Assembly: GCF_009720525.1 (NCBI RefSeq)
Contig: NZ_CP043930.1
Span: 4,310,501-4,374,500, forward strand
Direction: 5' to 3'
From: Gimesia benthica
GTDB lineage: Bacteria > Planctomycetota > Planctomycetia > Planctomycetales > Planctomycetaceae
DNA: 64,000 nucleotides
Shown here: positions 38,556 through 47,233 of the stretch, piece by piece
Layout of the letters: the number at the start of each line of letters is the position of its first letter
Position numbering within the stretch: position 1 is the first letter of the stretch
Notes under the pieces: generated by a model
Told to the model about the DNA's origin: nothing
Databases searched by the model: none
Seen by the model: only the letters and a program-made list of their open reading frames with translations
Program-made: the position numbers and the translations under genes

Positions 38556-39290
38556 CTACCAGAAACTGTAGTAGCTGCCCCGTCCATAGCCGACATTAAA
38601 GCCGGACTGGAAGACAATGCTCTGATAGAGCGTGGGGCGATAAGGCCAGATTCCGCAGTAAGGACCGTAATACCCGCCGAAGTAGCCGGGATAATAGGAC
38701 CAGGGGGTTCCGTAGTAGGAGCCCCAGTAGGGCGTGTAACTTCCCCAGAGCGGTCCATAGCTGCCAAGTCCACCCCAGACGCCGTAGCTGCTGTACGCCG
38801 GGTAATATGAGCTGGCGATCCCGGAGAAGGGGGAGCAGTAACAGGATGAGTACGAACCCCACGCGCCGCAGAACGGGCGATAATAGTAGCCCGAGTTAAA
38901 GTTATTCCCGTAATAAGAGTAGCTTGTACGCGGGTAGTAGTTATACCCGTAATACGCGGGGCGGTAGTAACGATACCCATAGGCGAACGATGAGTAAGGC
39001 CGATAGCGGTAGGTGTAGCGACGTCCGCCGTATCCGTAGAACGTGGAGCGGGCCACGGGAGGATAGGGGCGATACGAAACGGCGTTGTAGCGATAGCCGT
39101 TGTAACCATACCTGTTGTAGTGCGTACGACGGTATTGTGAATAGACAGACGAAGCGTGGGGATTGCGCTGATACGAGTAGCTGCTGCGATGCGCGGCTTC
39201 GGTGGAAGTGGCGCTGCAGAGAACGATCAGGCAGAGAACGGCGCTGAGTCGTTGCCACACGGGTCGAGAAAACAGTAGATCGCGTATCAT
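38556..39290 (-). CDS. Tyr/Ser/Gly-rich secreted protein
   Basis: This protein of about 244 residues has a signal peptide (RLSAVLCLIVLCSATSTEA) followed by a mature part dominated by Tyr, Gly, Ser, Arg and Pro, with recurrent YG, YR and SYY pieces. It contains three Cys around residue 145. Composition suggests a structural or cross-linked envelope component. Start ATG 39290 follows GGGGGAA; the frame is open to 39314. Confidence 0.7.
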   Translation of the reverse strand: MIRDLLFSRPVWQRLSAVLCLIVLCSATSTEAAHRSSYSYQRNPHASSVYSQYRRTHYNRYGYNGYRYNAVSYRPYPPVARSTFYGYGGRRYTYRYRPYSSFAYGYRYYRPAYYGYNYYPRTSYSYYGNNFNSGYYYRPFCGAWGSYSSCYCSPFSGIASSYYPAYSSYGVWGGLGSYGPLWGSYTPYWGSYYGTPWSYYPGYFGGYYGPYCGIWPYRPTLYQSIVFQSGFNVGYGRGSYYSFW

Positions 39291-39348
39291 GATTTCGGTT
39301 CCCCCGTCATCCATGACGTAGATCAGTCTGATCCCTTATGTTGATGTT

Positions 39349-39891
39349 TCAGAACTCGAACAGCGACTGCGTCTTCACCACGGCCAGTTCATCGGGGAAA
39401 GTATGAAAGGCGTGAATCAACAGGCTGTTCTGATTGGCTTCGTAATCGATGATGCTTAACGCACCGGGGGTCAGGCGGCTTTCGGAGATGAAATGATACG
39501 CCAGGTCGGCCCCTTGGGCATCCATCAGATATTCTTCGTGTACGTTTTTAAAAATGACGTAATCCAGTTCCTCAAGCTGATAGCTCACCTGGTAATACAG
39601 GCCGGACTCCAGCCGTACGGATTCAGAACGGCAGCCCCGCACCGGTTTTTCCAGCAGTCGTTTCTGGCTGGGCAGCGGATTCTGAAATGAAGTCAGAATC
39701 TCACAGACCGCGTGGCCCTTGTGCTGAATGCTGGCAATGTGGCCGGTTTCGCAGACGCGCAACGTGGCCGCATAGTCTTTCTGCAGAATGTCAACCGAGG
39801 CGCAGGTGGTGTAGAGCTCCGGGTGAATCGAGCGCCCAATTAAGCGAAAGATCAGGTCGTTTACTTTCGGTCTGGCGGAACGGACACTCAT
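39349..39891 (-). CDS. Uncharacterised protein, probably DUF2617 family
   Basis: This 180-residue soluble protein reads MSVRSARPKVNDLIFRLIGRS with HPELYTTCASV and a central EILTSFQNPLP. From memory it resembles DUF2617, found in planctomycetes and some other bacteria; I cannot verify this here. It lies 58 bp from the Tyr-rich protein gene on the same strand, so the two may be co-transcribed. Function unknown. Confidence 0.65.
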   Translation of the reverse strand: MSVRSARPKVNDLIFRLIGRSIHPELYTTCASVDILQKDYAATLRVCETGHIASIQHKGHAVCEILTSFQNPLPSQKRLLEKPVRGCRSESVRLESGLYYQVSYQLEELDYVIFKNVHEEYLMDAQGADLAYHFISESRLTPGALSIIDYEANQNSLLIHAFHTFPDELAVVKTQSLFEF

Positions 39892-40147
39892 TGTTATGAA
39901 TCCAGTGATTGGAACTGTCTGTCATATAAATACTTAGTATCAGAGACTGTCGGTGCGCCCGACAGGACCCGGGTGGTCTAAAACTCTGAATGGATCGATT
40001 CTAAGCGATCGGCAGACTAAATCCAAACATGCATTCCCAAGAAATTCAAAGTCGCCCCGAATTTTGATAAAGCCTGCATTGGAATTGACTTTGCTCGCCC
40101 GCAGGTTCTCTTCACAGCCCACTATCAAAGAAGGGGCTTGACTCACG
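39892..40147. other. Intergenic region upstream of the BlaI-type gene
   Basis: About 256 bp without a credible gene; the operator of the repressor gene begins immediately after it. Confidence 0.4.
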
Positions 40148-40183
40148 TACAAATGTAATTAAACTGCGGCAATTACATTTGTA
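40148..40183 (+). promoter_or_regulatory. BlaI/MecI-type operator, perfect 13-bp inverted repeat
   Basis: TACAAATGTAATT (40148-40160) and AATTACATTTGTA (40171-40183) are perfect reverse complements with a 10-bp spacer. Each arm contains the TACA-NN-TGTA pattern of BlaI/MecI operators. It lies 16 bp before the repressor start, so autorepression is likely. Confidence 0.8.
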
Positions 40184-40198
40184 CTTGAGGAGAGAGGC

Positions 40199-40597
40199 AT
40201 GACGGAACGGCCCGCCTTATCGAAAGGCGAAATGGAAGTGGCCCGCGCCTTGTGGGATCTGAAACAGGCGACGGTCCGCGAAGTGTTTGAAACATTTCCC
40301 GAGTCGCGGGGCATCGATTTCACCACGGTGCAGACCTATCTGCGCAGACTGGAACAGAAGGGCTACATCAAGGCCCGGCTGGAGGGGCGAACCCGCGTCT
40401 ATTCGCCGCGAATCAAACCCCGTACCGTAATTCGCGAAACAGTTGACGACCTGGTCGATCGTCTGTTTGCCGGCGAGGCGTTCCCGCTGATGCAGCATCT
40501 GATCGAAGATCGCCACGTCAGCCGTAAAGATCTGGACGCGTTAAAATCATTGCTGGATGAGTTAACGGAGGAGCGGGATGGCGGCAATCAGTCCTGA
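40199..40597 (+). CDS. BlaI/MecI/CopY family transcriptional repressor
   Basis: This 132-residue protein has an N-terminal winged helix (ALSKGEMEVARALWDLKQAT, FTTVQTYLRRLEQKGYIKA) and a C-terminal dimerisation region. In beta-lactam systems BlaI binds an operator and is cleaved at an Asn-Phe bond when an M56 sensor is triggered. Here the corresponding segment reads LMQHLIED, with no Asn-Phe. AGGAGAGAG precedes the ATG. Its 3' end overlaps a 38-residue membrane stub instead of a full sensor gene. Confidence 0.9.
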   Translation: MTERPALSKGEMEVARALWDLKQATVREVFETFPESRGIDFTTVQTYLRRLEQKGYIKARLEGRTRVYSPRIKPRTVIRETVDDLVDRLFAGEAFPLMQHLIEDRHVSRKDLDALKSLLDELTEERDGGNQS

Positions 40598-40694
40598 ATG
40601 GATCAATCTCGTCTGGCAACAGGTCTGGCAGTGTACGCTGCTGGCGCTGATCGTCTGGCTGATCTGCAGAGTGGTGCGGATCAGGCGGGATTAA
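40578..40694 (+). CDS. 38-residue membrane peptide, likely remnant of an M56/BlaR1-type sensor
   Basis: ATG 40578 lies inside the end of the repressor gene (20-nt overlap), after GGAGGAGCGGG. It encodes a short peptide whose one hydrophobic helix, QCTLLALIVWLICRVV, resembles the first transmembrane helix of M56 sensor peptidases that usually follow BlaI genes. It stops after RIRRD, and the next 80 bp hold no continuation. It may be a decayed sensor or a genuine small membrane protein. Confidence 0.6.
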   Translation: MAAISPEWINLVWQQVWQCTLLALIVWLICRVVRIRRD

Positions 40695-40775
40695 CTTACC
40701 AGAAACAGAGTAAGCGTTGTTTTCTGCTGGTCATACCGTCCCTGCCCCAGGTTGGAGATAAAAAATAACTCAGTC

Positions 40776-41705
40776 TTACTCCTCCGTCCCGCTGACGTTG
40801 AAGACGAGGCTCTGTCCGTCGGGGCTGAAGCAGACGTCGCCGATGATGTCGCCTTTGACCTGGATGTCGATGGGGGTGGGGGCTTTATCTTCCGCGGGAT
40901 TGAACTGCATGAGTTTTCCCGGCCGGGTTCCCGATCCGAAGACGATGCGGTCTCCCTGCGGATCCCAGGCCATGTCGGCATAGGGGGCTTTGTCACTGTT
41001 GAAGTGCACCTTATAACCGGCGTCTTTGCCGGCAGCGTTGATCGTGGCGATGTCGTAGGTGCCGTTGTCTGACCTGCGACCTTTGAAGCAGAGCCAGTTG
41101 CTGTCAGGCGACCAGGCCATGTTCCAGTAGATGCTGTTGTAGGGCGCATCGCCCAGGGAGAAGAGGCTGATTTTTGTGCCTTCGATCAGATCATAGACCT
41201 GGATGGTGACGCCCCCGGGGCCATAAAAAGTGTAGGCGATTTTTCTGCCATCCGGGGACCACTGTGCGCCCCAGCTATCCGGGACGATCAGTTCCCGACT
41301 GGTGCCGTCTGCGTGCATCAGGGCGGCGCCTCGTGGTGAAATGCTGGAGCAGGCTATGCGGTTTCCGGCGGGTGACCAACTGGGCATGACACCTGAGCCG
41401 ATTACGTTCAACTGGCTGCCATCCGCGTTACAGATCATTACCTTTCCGTCCGAGAACGACTCTCCCTGCTGTGATTTGCGACCGTCAAAGGCGAACTTCG
41501 TTCCATCGGGCGAGAAGACCGGAGAGCCGGCGGTATGGTATTCACCGGGCACAAGGAACAGTTTCGCTGCGCCTCCCTCTGGTGAGACCTGATAAAAGCG
41601 CACGCGTTTGACGTTCGTTTTTTCGTCCGCGTAACTGGAGTGACCAGCCTGGCAGATGAGGCCGATCGTACAGATGAGTGTCAGCAGTTTGGGAAAGGAG
41701 TGCAT
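40776..41705 (-). CDS. Secreted TolB-like WD40 beta-propeller protein (copy 1)
   Basis: This 309-residue protein has a signal peptide (SFPKLLTLICTIGLICQAGH) and repeated propeller blades containing SPDG or WSPDG motifs (FSPDGTKFAFDG, WSPDGRKIAY, WSPDSNWLCFKG, FSPDGQSLVFN). It resembles the TolB C-terminal propeller (PD40). Such proteins are periplasmic binding or scaffolding modules. It is about 50 bp downstream of a close paralogue on the same strand. Confidence 0.85.
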   Translation of the reverse strand: MHSFPKLLTLICTIGLICQAGHSSYADEKTNVKRVRFYQVSPEGGAAKLFLVPGEYHTAGSPVFSPDGTKFAFDGRKSQQGESFSDGKVMICNADGSQLNVIGSGVMPSWSPAGNRIACSSISPRGAALMHADGTSRELIVPDSWGAQWSPDGRKIAYTFYGPGGVTIQVYDLIEGTKISLFSLGDAPYNSIYWNMAWSPDSNWLCFKGRRSDNGTYDIATINAAGKDAGYKVHFNSDKAPYADMAWDPQGDRIVFGSGTRPGKLMQFNPAEDKAPTPIDIQVKGDIIGDVCFSPDGQSLVFNVSGTEE

Positions 41706-41754
41706 CTGATTCTCTCTCTGTGATTACAGGGTCTGGCAGATAAGCAGGCTCTCG

Positions 41755-42666
41755 CTATTTATCGCGGGCGTTGAACAGCAGCCGCTGACCGTCGGGCGAA
41801 AAGGTGACGTCGCCGTTGATGTTTCCGTCCACGGTGATGTCCAGCGGCGTGGGTGGTTTGTCCTCCGCGGGATTGAATTGCAGCAGTTGTCGGGGTGAGG
41901 TCGGGGAGCCAAAGACGATCTGGTCTCCCCGCGGCGACCAGGCCATGTCCTGGTAAGGAGAGCGTTTACTGTTGAAATGAACTTTATAGCCTGCCTTACT
42001 GCCGGCGGTGTTGACGGTGAGGACATCGTAACTCCGGTCCTCAGCCCGTCGGCCCAATATGCAGATCCAGTTGCTGTCGGGTGACCAGGTCATGTTCCAG
42101 GTGAAACTGGCGTAAGGATTGTCGTCTTGGGGAAAGAGTTCGGTCGTCGTGTCTTCAATCAGGTTATAAATGCGGATGTTGTTGCCGTAGTAGTAGGCGA
42201 TGCGTGTTCCATCGGGTGACCACTGTCCGCCCCAGCCTCGCTCAGCGATGATTTTCTCATTAGTGCCATCCGCGTTCATCACCGCGACACTATAAGGGGG
42301 TTTGGAGAAAGCAATGCGGTTCCCGCCGGGTGACCAGCTGGGCATTGCGCCGGGACCGAGGACCTTAAAGTCAGAGCCGTCTGCGTTGACGACCATGATG
42401 TGGACATTCGAGAAACTTTCCCCCTCCTGCGATTTCCAGCCATCGAAGGCGAGCTTTTGACCATCGGGAGAAAATACGGGTGAGCCGGTGTTGTAATAAT
42501 CCTTTGCGACGAAAAACACCTGGGGATCTTTGCCCTCGGGGGAGGCGATATAGAAGCGGGTGCGGTTGGTCTGCTTTTTCTCATCCGCGCGGGACTCAGA
42601 ATCGGGAGTGAGAACGAGAGTGAGACAGATCAGGCAGCCGGTGAGCACGGGCAGTATAGATTTCAT
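41755..42666 (-). CDS. Secreted TolB-like WD40 beta-propeller protein (copy 2)
   Basis: This 303-residue paralogue of the neighbouring gene has the same plan: signal peptide (LPVLTGCLICLTLVL) and SPDG blades (FSPDGQKLAFDGWKSQEGESF, WSPDGTRIAYYYG, WSPDSNWICILG, FSPDGQRLLF). The shared GESFS and MPSWSPxGNRIA segments show a tandem duplication. Probably periplasmic. The two genes are likely one transcript. Confidence 0.85.
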   Translation of the reverse strand: MKSILPVLTGCLICLTLVLTPDSESRADEKKQTNRTRFYIASPEGKDPQVFFVAKDYYNTGSPVFSPDGQKLAFDGWKSQEGESFSNVHIMVVNADGSDFKVLGPGAMPSWSPGGNRIAFSKPPYSVAVMNADGTNEKIIAERGWGGQWSPDGTRIAYYYGNNIRIYNLIEDTTTELFPQDDNPYASFTWNMTWSPDSNWICILGRRAEDRSYDVLTVNTAGSKAGYKVHFNSKRSPYQDMAWSPRGDQIVFGSPTSPRQLLQFNPAEDKPPTPLDITVDGNINGDVTFSPDGQRLLFNARDK

Positions 42667-42967
42667 CTTGGATCCTTTGCGAAATCACGATAGTCATATT
42701 TTCAGGCAGGCGGTGTTCAGCTGTTATAGCATTTCCCGGAAGTGGTTCAACGAAAAAATCATAGATCGGCGGGTGTCGTTGTGGGGTGTAGAACGAGTCT
42801 GCCTGAAATCACAAGATCAGTTTTTGAACTAAGTGGGGAATTGAGTTAGTTTTGCAGAAAGGGATGAGCTCGGCTTGAGGTCTGCCTCAGATGCAAGTAG
42901 CCTGATGTAATAAAGACCTGCGAGGGGAAGAGTGGGTCTGATCTTTTTTTAATTCAGGAGTTGCTTG
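42667..42967. other. Intergenic region between divergent genes
   Basis: About 300 bp between the propeller pair and the VOC gene. AGGAG occurs before the VOC start. Nothing else is evident. Confidence 0.4.
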
Positions 42968-43540
42968 ATGAAGAATTCCAGTTTTGTGAATCGCGAGCTG
43001 ATCTGTACGACGTTGATCGTGTTCATCGTCAGTGGGATCGCCGCGTGGGCCGCCAGTAGCAAGACTGTGCCGGATGTCGAATATGCTAAATCCACCGTCG
43101 ACTTTGGGATTGTGGTCAGCGACCTGGAGAAATCTCTCGAGTTCTATAAAAATGCCCTGGGCATGCAGGAACGCGAGATGTTCGCAGTGACTCCCGAAAT
43201 GGGAGGCGACTCGGGTCTGTCTGATTACCAGGCGTTCAAAGTGTATCCCCTAGTACTGGCGAATGACAAAACGGCAACCAACGTCAAACTGATGCAGTTC
43301 AAAGAGGCACCGGGTAAGAAGGTCGACAACTCCTTCATCCACTCATCACTGGGGGTGAGCTACCTGACGCTCTACGTCAAAGACATGAATGCCGCTCTCG
43401 CACGGGCGAAAGCTTATGGCGTCAAGCCGATTGCCAAAGGACCGATCTCACTGCCGGAAGGTTTCCCTAAAGGGGTTTACCTGGCACTGGTTCGCGATCC
43501 CGATGGCAACCTGGTCGAACTGGTCGGTCCGAAGAAATAA
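42968..43540 (+). CDS. VOC (glyoxalase/bleomycin-resistance fold) protein with signal anchor
   Basis: This 190-residue protein has an N-terminal hydrophobic segment (LICTTLIVFIVSGIAAWA), so it is probably exported. A VOC domain follows: VDFGIVVSDLEKSLEFYKNALGM at the start and GVYLALVRDPDGNLVELVGP at the end. Such enzymes use paired beta-alpha-beta units to bind metal and act on small molecules; the substrate is unknown. ATG 42968 is preferred over TTG 42965. Confidence 0.85.
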   Translation: MKNSSFVNRELICTTLIVFIVSGIAAWAASSKTVPDVEYAKSTVDFGIVVSDLEKSLEFYKNALGMQEREMFAVTPEMGGDSGLSDYQAFKVYPLVLANDKTATNVKLMQFKEAPGKKVDNSFIHSSLGVSYLTLYVKDMNAALARAKAYGVKPIAKGPISLPEGFPKGVYLALVRDPDGNLVELVGPKK

Positions 43541-43567
43541 TCGATCTCCAATCCAGACGAGCCAACC

Positions 43568-43601
43568 ATGATGACACTCAATTGAGTGTCATCATTTTTT
43601 T
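43568..43601 (+). terminator. Terminator between convergent VOC and sigma-54 regulator genes
   Basis: A perfect 28-bp palindrome with arms ATGATGACACTC... and ...GAGTGTCATCAT (43568-43595) runs into T7. It overlaps the stop codon of the minus-strand regulator gene. Confidence 0.9.
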
Positions 43602-45103
43602 GTGCTCATGCCGTACTTCTTCATTTTGTTGTACAGCGTGACGCGGCTGATGCCCAGCGTTTTGGCCGTGTTGGTGCGGCTGTAGTTGTTCTTGAACAGA
43701 GCCTGCTCGATCAGTTCTTTCTCGGTAACCGCGACCTGATCGCCCAGTCGTTCGGAGTCGCTCTGTCTCTGGTGACCCAGGATGACCGACGGATCGTTGG
43801 TTGGTCCGGCCTGTCCCATGAGAATGTGTGTCGGCAGATTTTCTCTACGTAAGATACCGTCGCGACAGTAAATCACGGCACGGCGAATCACGTTTTCCAG
43901 TTCACGCACGTTGCCGGGCCAGGGGTAGGCGTGGAGTGCGTCGAGGAATTCATCGTCGATGCCGTCGATCACAATATTGTGTTTCGTCGCCATCTGTTTG
44001 ACGAAGCCTGTTGCCAGCATAATAATGTCTGACTTGCGACGACGCAGCGGAAGGACGTCAAACTTCAGCATGTTAAGACGATAGTAAAGGTCCGGTCGGA
44101 ATTTGCCCTGTTCAACCAGCGGTTGCAGGTCCATGTTGCTGGCCACGACGAGTCGTGCCTGGTTGACGTGTGTCTTATTGGAACCGATCGGTTCGAACTC
44201 GCCGGTTTCGATGACCCGTAACAGTTTGACCTGCTGTTCGGGACCGAGCACATCGATTTCGTCCAGCAGAATTGTACCCCGGCCGGCAGCGAGAAACTTC
44301 CCTTCCTTATCGGCGTGAGCACTGGTAAACGAACCTCGGGTGTGACCGAAGAGTTCACTTTCAATCAGGTCGTTGGGCAGAGCACCACAGGCGACGTTCA
44401 GGAATGGCTCATCCCGGCGGGGAGAGACTTCGTGAATCAGCCGCGAGAGGTAAGTTTTGCCGGCTCCGGTTTCCCCGATGAGCAGTACGGTGACATCGTG
44501 CTGAGCGGCGATTTCCAGTTCGTTGAGCATGATCTTCATCTCATGCGAACTGGTTTCAAAGCGACGGGTAATCCCGTGCAGAATGGATGTGTCCGATTCC
44601 AGTGGGATCTCCTCCTGTTGACTGTTGCGTCGGGAACCAGAGGAACTGCCTCGACCAGCACCACCGCCGGTTGATGCGACGGGGTTCCCGCCCGCGTTCA
44701 TGGACATGGTTTCGCTGACCAGTACTTTTTCTTCCGGGTTCAACAGTGAGTCGATGTCGAGCAGCAGTTCCGCTTCGCTGGCAAAGCCTCTGATGTGTTT
44801 CAGGGTGCCGCAGGCGACTCGACGTTCGAGGATTTCCGGACATTCCTCCTCGGTCAGCATGATCAGCTCGGTTTCGGGAGCGTGGCGTTCAATCTGCTCG
44901 AGCAGATGATCTTCCTGGTGTCCACCTGAAATCAGGAACCGCAGATCGACGAGAATGGAGTCGATCTCCTGTTCCCGGCAGTTGGCCAGGCAGTCTTCCA
45001 GAGTACTGCAGATGATCAAATGAAATGTTTTCTTGAAATGTGCCAGGATCTGTTGCTGAAGGACAGTATCGCGTGTGACGAGAATCAGTGTAGGCAGTTC
45101 CAT
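43592..45103 (-). CDS. Sigma-54-dependent transcriptional regulator with degenerate receiver domain
   Basis: This 503-residue protein has a receiver-like N-terminal domain (1-120) that keeps a central Asp53 (SILVDLR) but lacks the acidic pair near the N-terminus. A flexible Ser/Gly linker follows, then the AAA+ domain with Walker A GETGAGKT (210-217) and Walker B GTILLDEID, and a C-terminal Fis-type helix-turn-helix (NYSRTNTAKTLGISRVTLYNKM). The sigma-54 contact loop reads GSFTSA (257-262) where GAFTGA is usual. It may be controlled by something other than phosphorylation. Confidence 0.9.
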   Translation of the reverse strand: MELPTLILVTRDTVLQQQILAHFKKTFHLIICSTLEDCLANCREQEIDSILVDLRFLISGGHQEDHLLEQIERHAPETELIMLTEEECPEILERRVACGTLKHIRGFASEAELLLDIDSLLNPEEKVLVSETMSMNAGGNPVASTGGGAGRGSSSGSRRNSQQEEIPLESDTSILHGITRRFETSSHEMKIMLNELEIAAQHDVTVLLIGETGAGKTYLSRLIHEVSPRRDEPFLNVACGALPNDLIESELFGHTRGSFTSAHADKEGKFLAAGRGTILLDEIDVLGPEQQVKLLRVIETGEFEPIGSNKTHVNQARLVVASNMDLQPLVEQGKFRPDLYYRLNMLKFDVLPLRRRKSDIIMLATGFVKQMATKHNIVIDGIDDEFLDALHAYPWPGNVRELENVIRRAVIYCRDGILRRENLPTHILMGQAGPTNDPSVILGHQRQSDSERLGDQVAVTEKELIEQALFKNNYSRTNTAKTLGISRVTLYNKMKKYGMSTKK

Positions 45104-45522
45104 AATGACTTTCTCTATTTCCAGATGACCAGGTGGTAACTCAGGATGTTGAACCTCGATCTGGTGTTAACACGGTGAGCGTGTCTGACCGAAGTGCTTC
45201 TGTTTTTAAACAAATGCAATGCCAGACTGTTAAGGAATTCAGACGCACTCTGTTTAAGTGACTGAAGTCAAACAGCTTGAGAAAAGTAAAACTGTCTGGA
45301 ATGCCTGGGTAAGGCACCGTGGTCTGTGGTGAAAAGGCATCATGCAGCGCGCGTGTTGTTTTTTGACAACGGTTGCGGGCTGCTGATGGCAGGGATCGTA
45401 ACGATTTCAATGGGAGAGGGTGAAATTGGCAGGGGCGCGCTATTGGATGATGATTTACGGCTTGTTAAACTTCAGAAACAGCAAGACGGTTTCATGTCAG
45501 TAACATCAGAGAGGATAGTGCA
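45104..45522. other. Divergent promoter region of the sigma-54 regulator and ispD
   Basis: About 419 bp without a real gene. An ORF from 45326 overlaps ispD in a wrong frame and is rejected. GAGAGG precedes the ispD GTG. Confidence 0.4.
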
Positions 45523-46293
45523 GTGGCAACGTTTGCAGTCATCCTGGCAGCAGCAGGAAAGAGCAGCCGGTTTCAGTCGAAGGGGGCGGAGATCCTGGGA
45601 TCGGGTCCGCAGAAGAAACCCTTTATGGATCTGAAAGGCCGCGCCGTCTGGGTGCGTTCGGCGGAGATCTTTTCCAATCGCGAAGATGTGAAGCAGCTGA
45701 TTATCTCGGTCTCCCCGGATGATATTGAATGGTTCAAGCAGAAGTTCCGTCCGAACCTGGCGTTCATGGATATTGAAATCGTTCCCGGAGGAGAGGAGCG
45801 GGCGGACTCAGTACAGAACGCACTGGCTCGTGTGAAAGCCGACATCGATTACGTGGCCATCCACGATGCCGCCCGACCACTGATTACCGATAAGTGGGTG
45901 GGAGAACTCTTTGCGGCGGCAGAGAAGCACCACGCTGTCATTCCCGCTGTGCGGGTTTCGAGCACACTCAAGCGGGTAGGCAAGGATCGGCAGATTCAGG
46001 AAACGGTCGACCGCACCGATCTCTGGGCAGCGCAGACGCCGCAGGTATTTCAACGGCAGATCCTGCTCGACGCCTATGCGAAGCGGGGTGATTTCCAGCC
46101 TACCGATGAAGCACAACTGGTAGAACATATCGGGCAGGCGGTGACGATTGTGGAAGGTTCTCCCCTGAACCAGAAGATCACGACGGCCGCCGACTTCAAA
46201 ATGGCTGAAGCTCTGGTGAATGCCCTGCCCAAACCCAAGGGAATTCAGGCCCTGCATCCCTTCGCGGATGAGGAGCCGCGGGGGATCCTGTAA
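45523..46293 (+). CDS. ispD: 2-C-methyl-D-erythritol 4-phosphate cytidylyltransferase
   Basis: This 256-residue IspD has the nucleotide-binding N-terminus FAVILAAAGKSSRF, a Lys-Pro segment KKPFMDLKGRAVW, GGEERADSVQNAL (about 87-99), VAIHDAARPLI and AAQTPQVFQ. It makes CDP-methylerythritol in the non-mevalonate isoprenoid pathway. The first motif has an insert (SKGAEILGSGPQ) before KKPF. The GTG start follows GAGAGGA. Confidence 0.9.
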   Translation: MATFAVILAAAGKSSRFQSKGAEILGSGPQKKPFMDLKGRAVWVRSAEIFSNREDVKQLIISVSPDDIEWFKQKFRPNLAFMDIEIVPGGEERADSVQNALARVKADIDYVAIHDAARPLITDKWVGELFAAAEKHHAVIPAVRVSSTLKRVGKDRQIQETVDRTDLWAAQTPQVFQRQILLDAYAKRGDFQPTDEAQLVEHIGQAVTIVEGSPLNQKITTAADFKMAEALVNALPKPKGIQALHPFADEEPRGIL

Positions 46294-46408
46294 GCCGCGG
46301 ATGTGAGTTTGGTAAAACTTATGTGAAGCCGTGGTTTCTGTTTGAGCTTCTGAAAGGGGCGGGTTAGACTTGAACCGCGTGATCCCCCGTTCAATAAAGG
46401 ATGAGACC

Positions 46409-46972
46409 ATGAGTTCTACCCCTGATGCTCCCGAAACACCCGATTCCAAACCCGCTCCCGCAAAGAAGAAAGTCAGCACCCAGCGGCGGATTATTTCCTG
46501 GGTCTTCATTCTGATTCTGCTGGGCGTGGTACTCCTGGAATGGCGGGCGAAGACCTCGCAGGCGAAGACGTTCGACAATCTCGACGCTGCCAGGGAAGCC
46601 GCGGGAAGATCAGGGGAAGTTCCTTTCGAAGACTTCCAGGCCAGCATGATTCAGGGAAGCCCTTCCGAGGAACTGGATGAATCAGGGGCGATTCTCAAGC
46701 TGTACCACTATCGCTGGGGAGGCGTCTTCAAGACATACCATCTGCGGATGCTGGTGGACAATGATGGCCAGGTGATTGTATTCGATACCGCTGCCGAAGG
46801 AAGTTCGGTTAGTGGGATGCCCCGGATTTCGAAGGAGAGAATGGATGCTTTCGTGAAGGGCCAGAAGGAGTACGTGAAGCAGAAGGCGGCAGAGTCAGCC
46901 GAGGCAAAGGCGTCGAGAGACAAGCAGGCTGCAGAAGAAGCCGCGGCGGCCGAAACGAAGTCGGAGAATTGA
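46409..46972 (+). CDS. Single-pass membrane protein of unknown function
   Basis: From ATG 46409, after AAAGGA, this 187-residue protein has a Pro-rich cytoplasmic N-terminus, one transmembrane segment (IISWVFILILLGVVLLEW, about 25-42), a small globular domain and a Lys/Ala/Glu-rich C-terminal coiled coil. No family recognised. It follows ispD by about 115 bp and ends at a terminator. TTG 46370 is an alternative start. Confidence 0.65.
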   Translation: MSSTPDAPETPDSKPAPAKKKVSTQRRIISWVFILILLGVVLLEWRAKTSQAKTFDNLDAAREAAGRSGEVPFEDFQASMIQGSPSEELDESGAILKLYHYRWGGVFKTYHLRMLVDNDGQVIVFDTAAEGSSVSGMPRISKERMDAFVKGQKEYVKQKAAESAEAKASRDKQAAEEAAAAETKSEN

Positions 46973-46980
46973 GGGCGCAC

Positions 46981-47013
46981 AAAAAAACGCATCCGAAAGG
47001 GGATGCGTTTTTT
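46981..47013. terminator. Bidirectional terminator
   Basis: AAACGCATCC (46985-46994) pairs with GGATGCGTTT (47001-47010) around GAAAGG, with A7 before and T6 after. It serves both the membrane-protein gene and the rpsU gene. Confidence 0.9.
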
Positions 47014-47035
47014 GTGTATTGTCAGATCTCAGTGA

Positions 47036-47233
47036 TTACTGATTGTTCTGCAGACGGGAGAGACGGGCACGCCGTTCTGCACGTCGTCTGTTTCTTCGGT
47101 TTTCATCGCTGGGCTTTTCGTAGTATTCGCGGCGACGCATTTCTTTTTTGATACCAGCGTGTTCAACAATCTTGCGGAACCGTTTGACTGCCTCCTGAAT
47201 AGATTCGTTTTCTCGTAACCGAAGCTTAACCAC
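47036..47233 (-). CDS. rpsU: 30S ribosomal protein S21
   Basis: This 65-residue basic S21 reads [19 protein letters not shown] and KRE-rich [23 protein letters not shown]21 helps the 16S 3' end pair with messenger ribosome-binding sites. It uses a GTG start after AAAGGTG and lies alone, not near dnaG or rpoD. Confidence 0.93.
   Translation of the reverse strand: MVKLRLRENESIQEAVKRFRKIVEHAGIKKEMRRREYYEKPSDENRRNRRRAERRARLSRLQNNQ

Noticed and set aside
45326..45634. ORF before and across the ispD start
   Set aside because: It overlaps ispD in another frame, has no good start signal and no family features.
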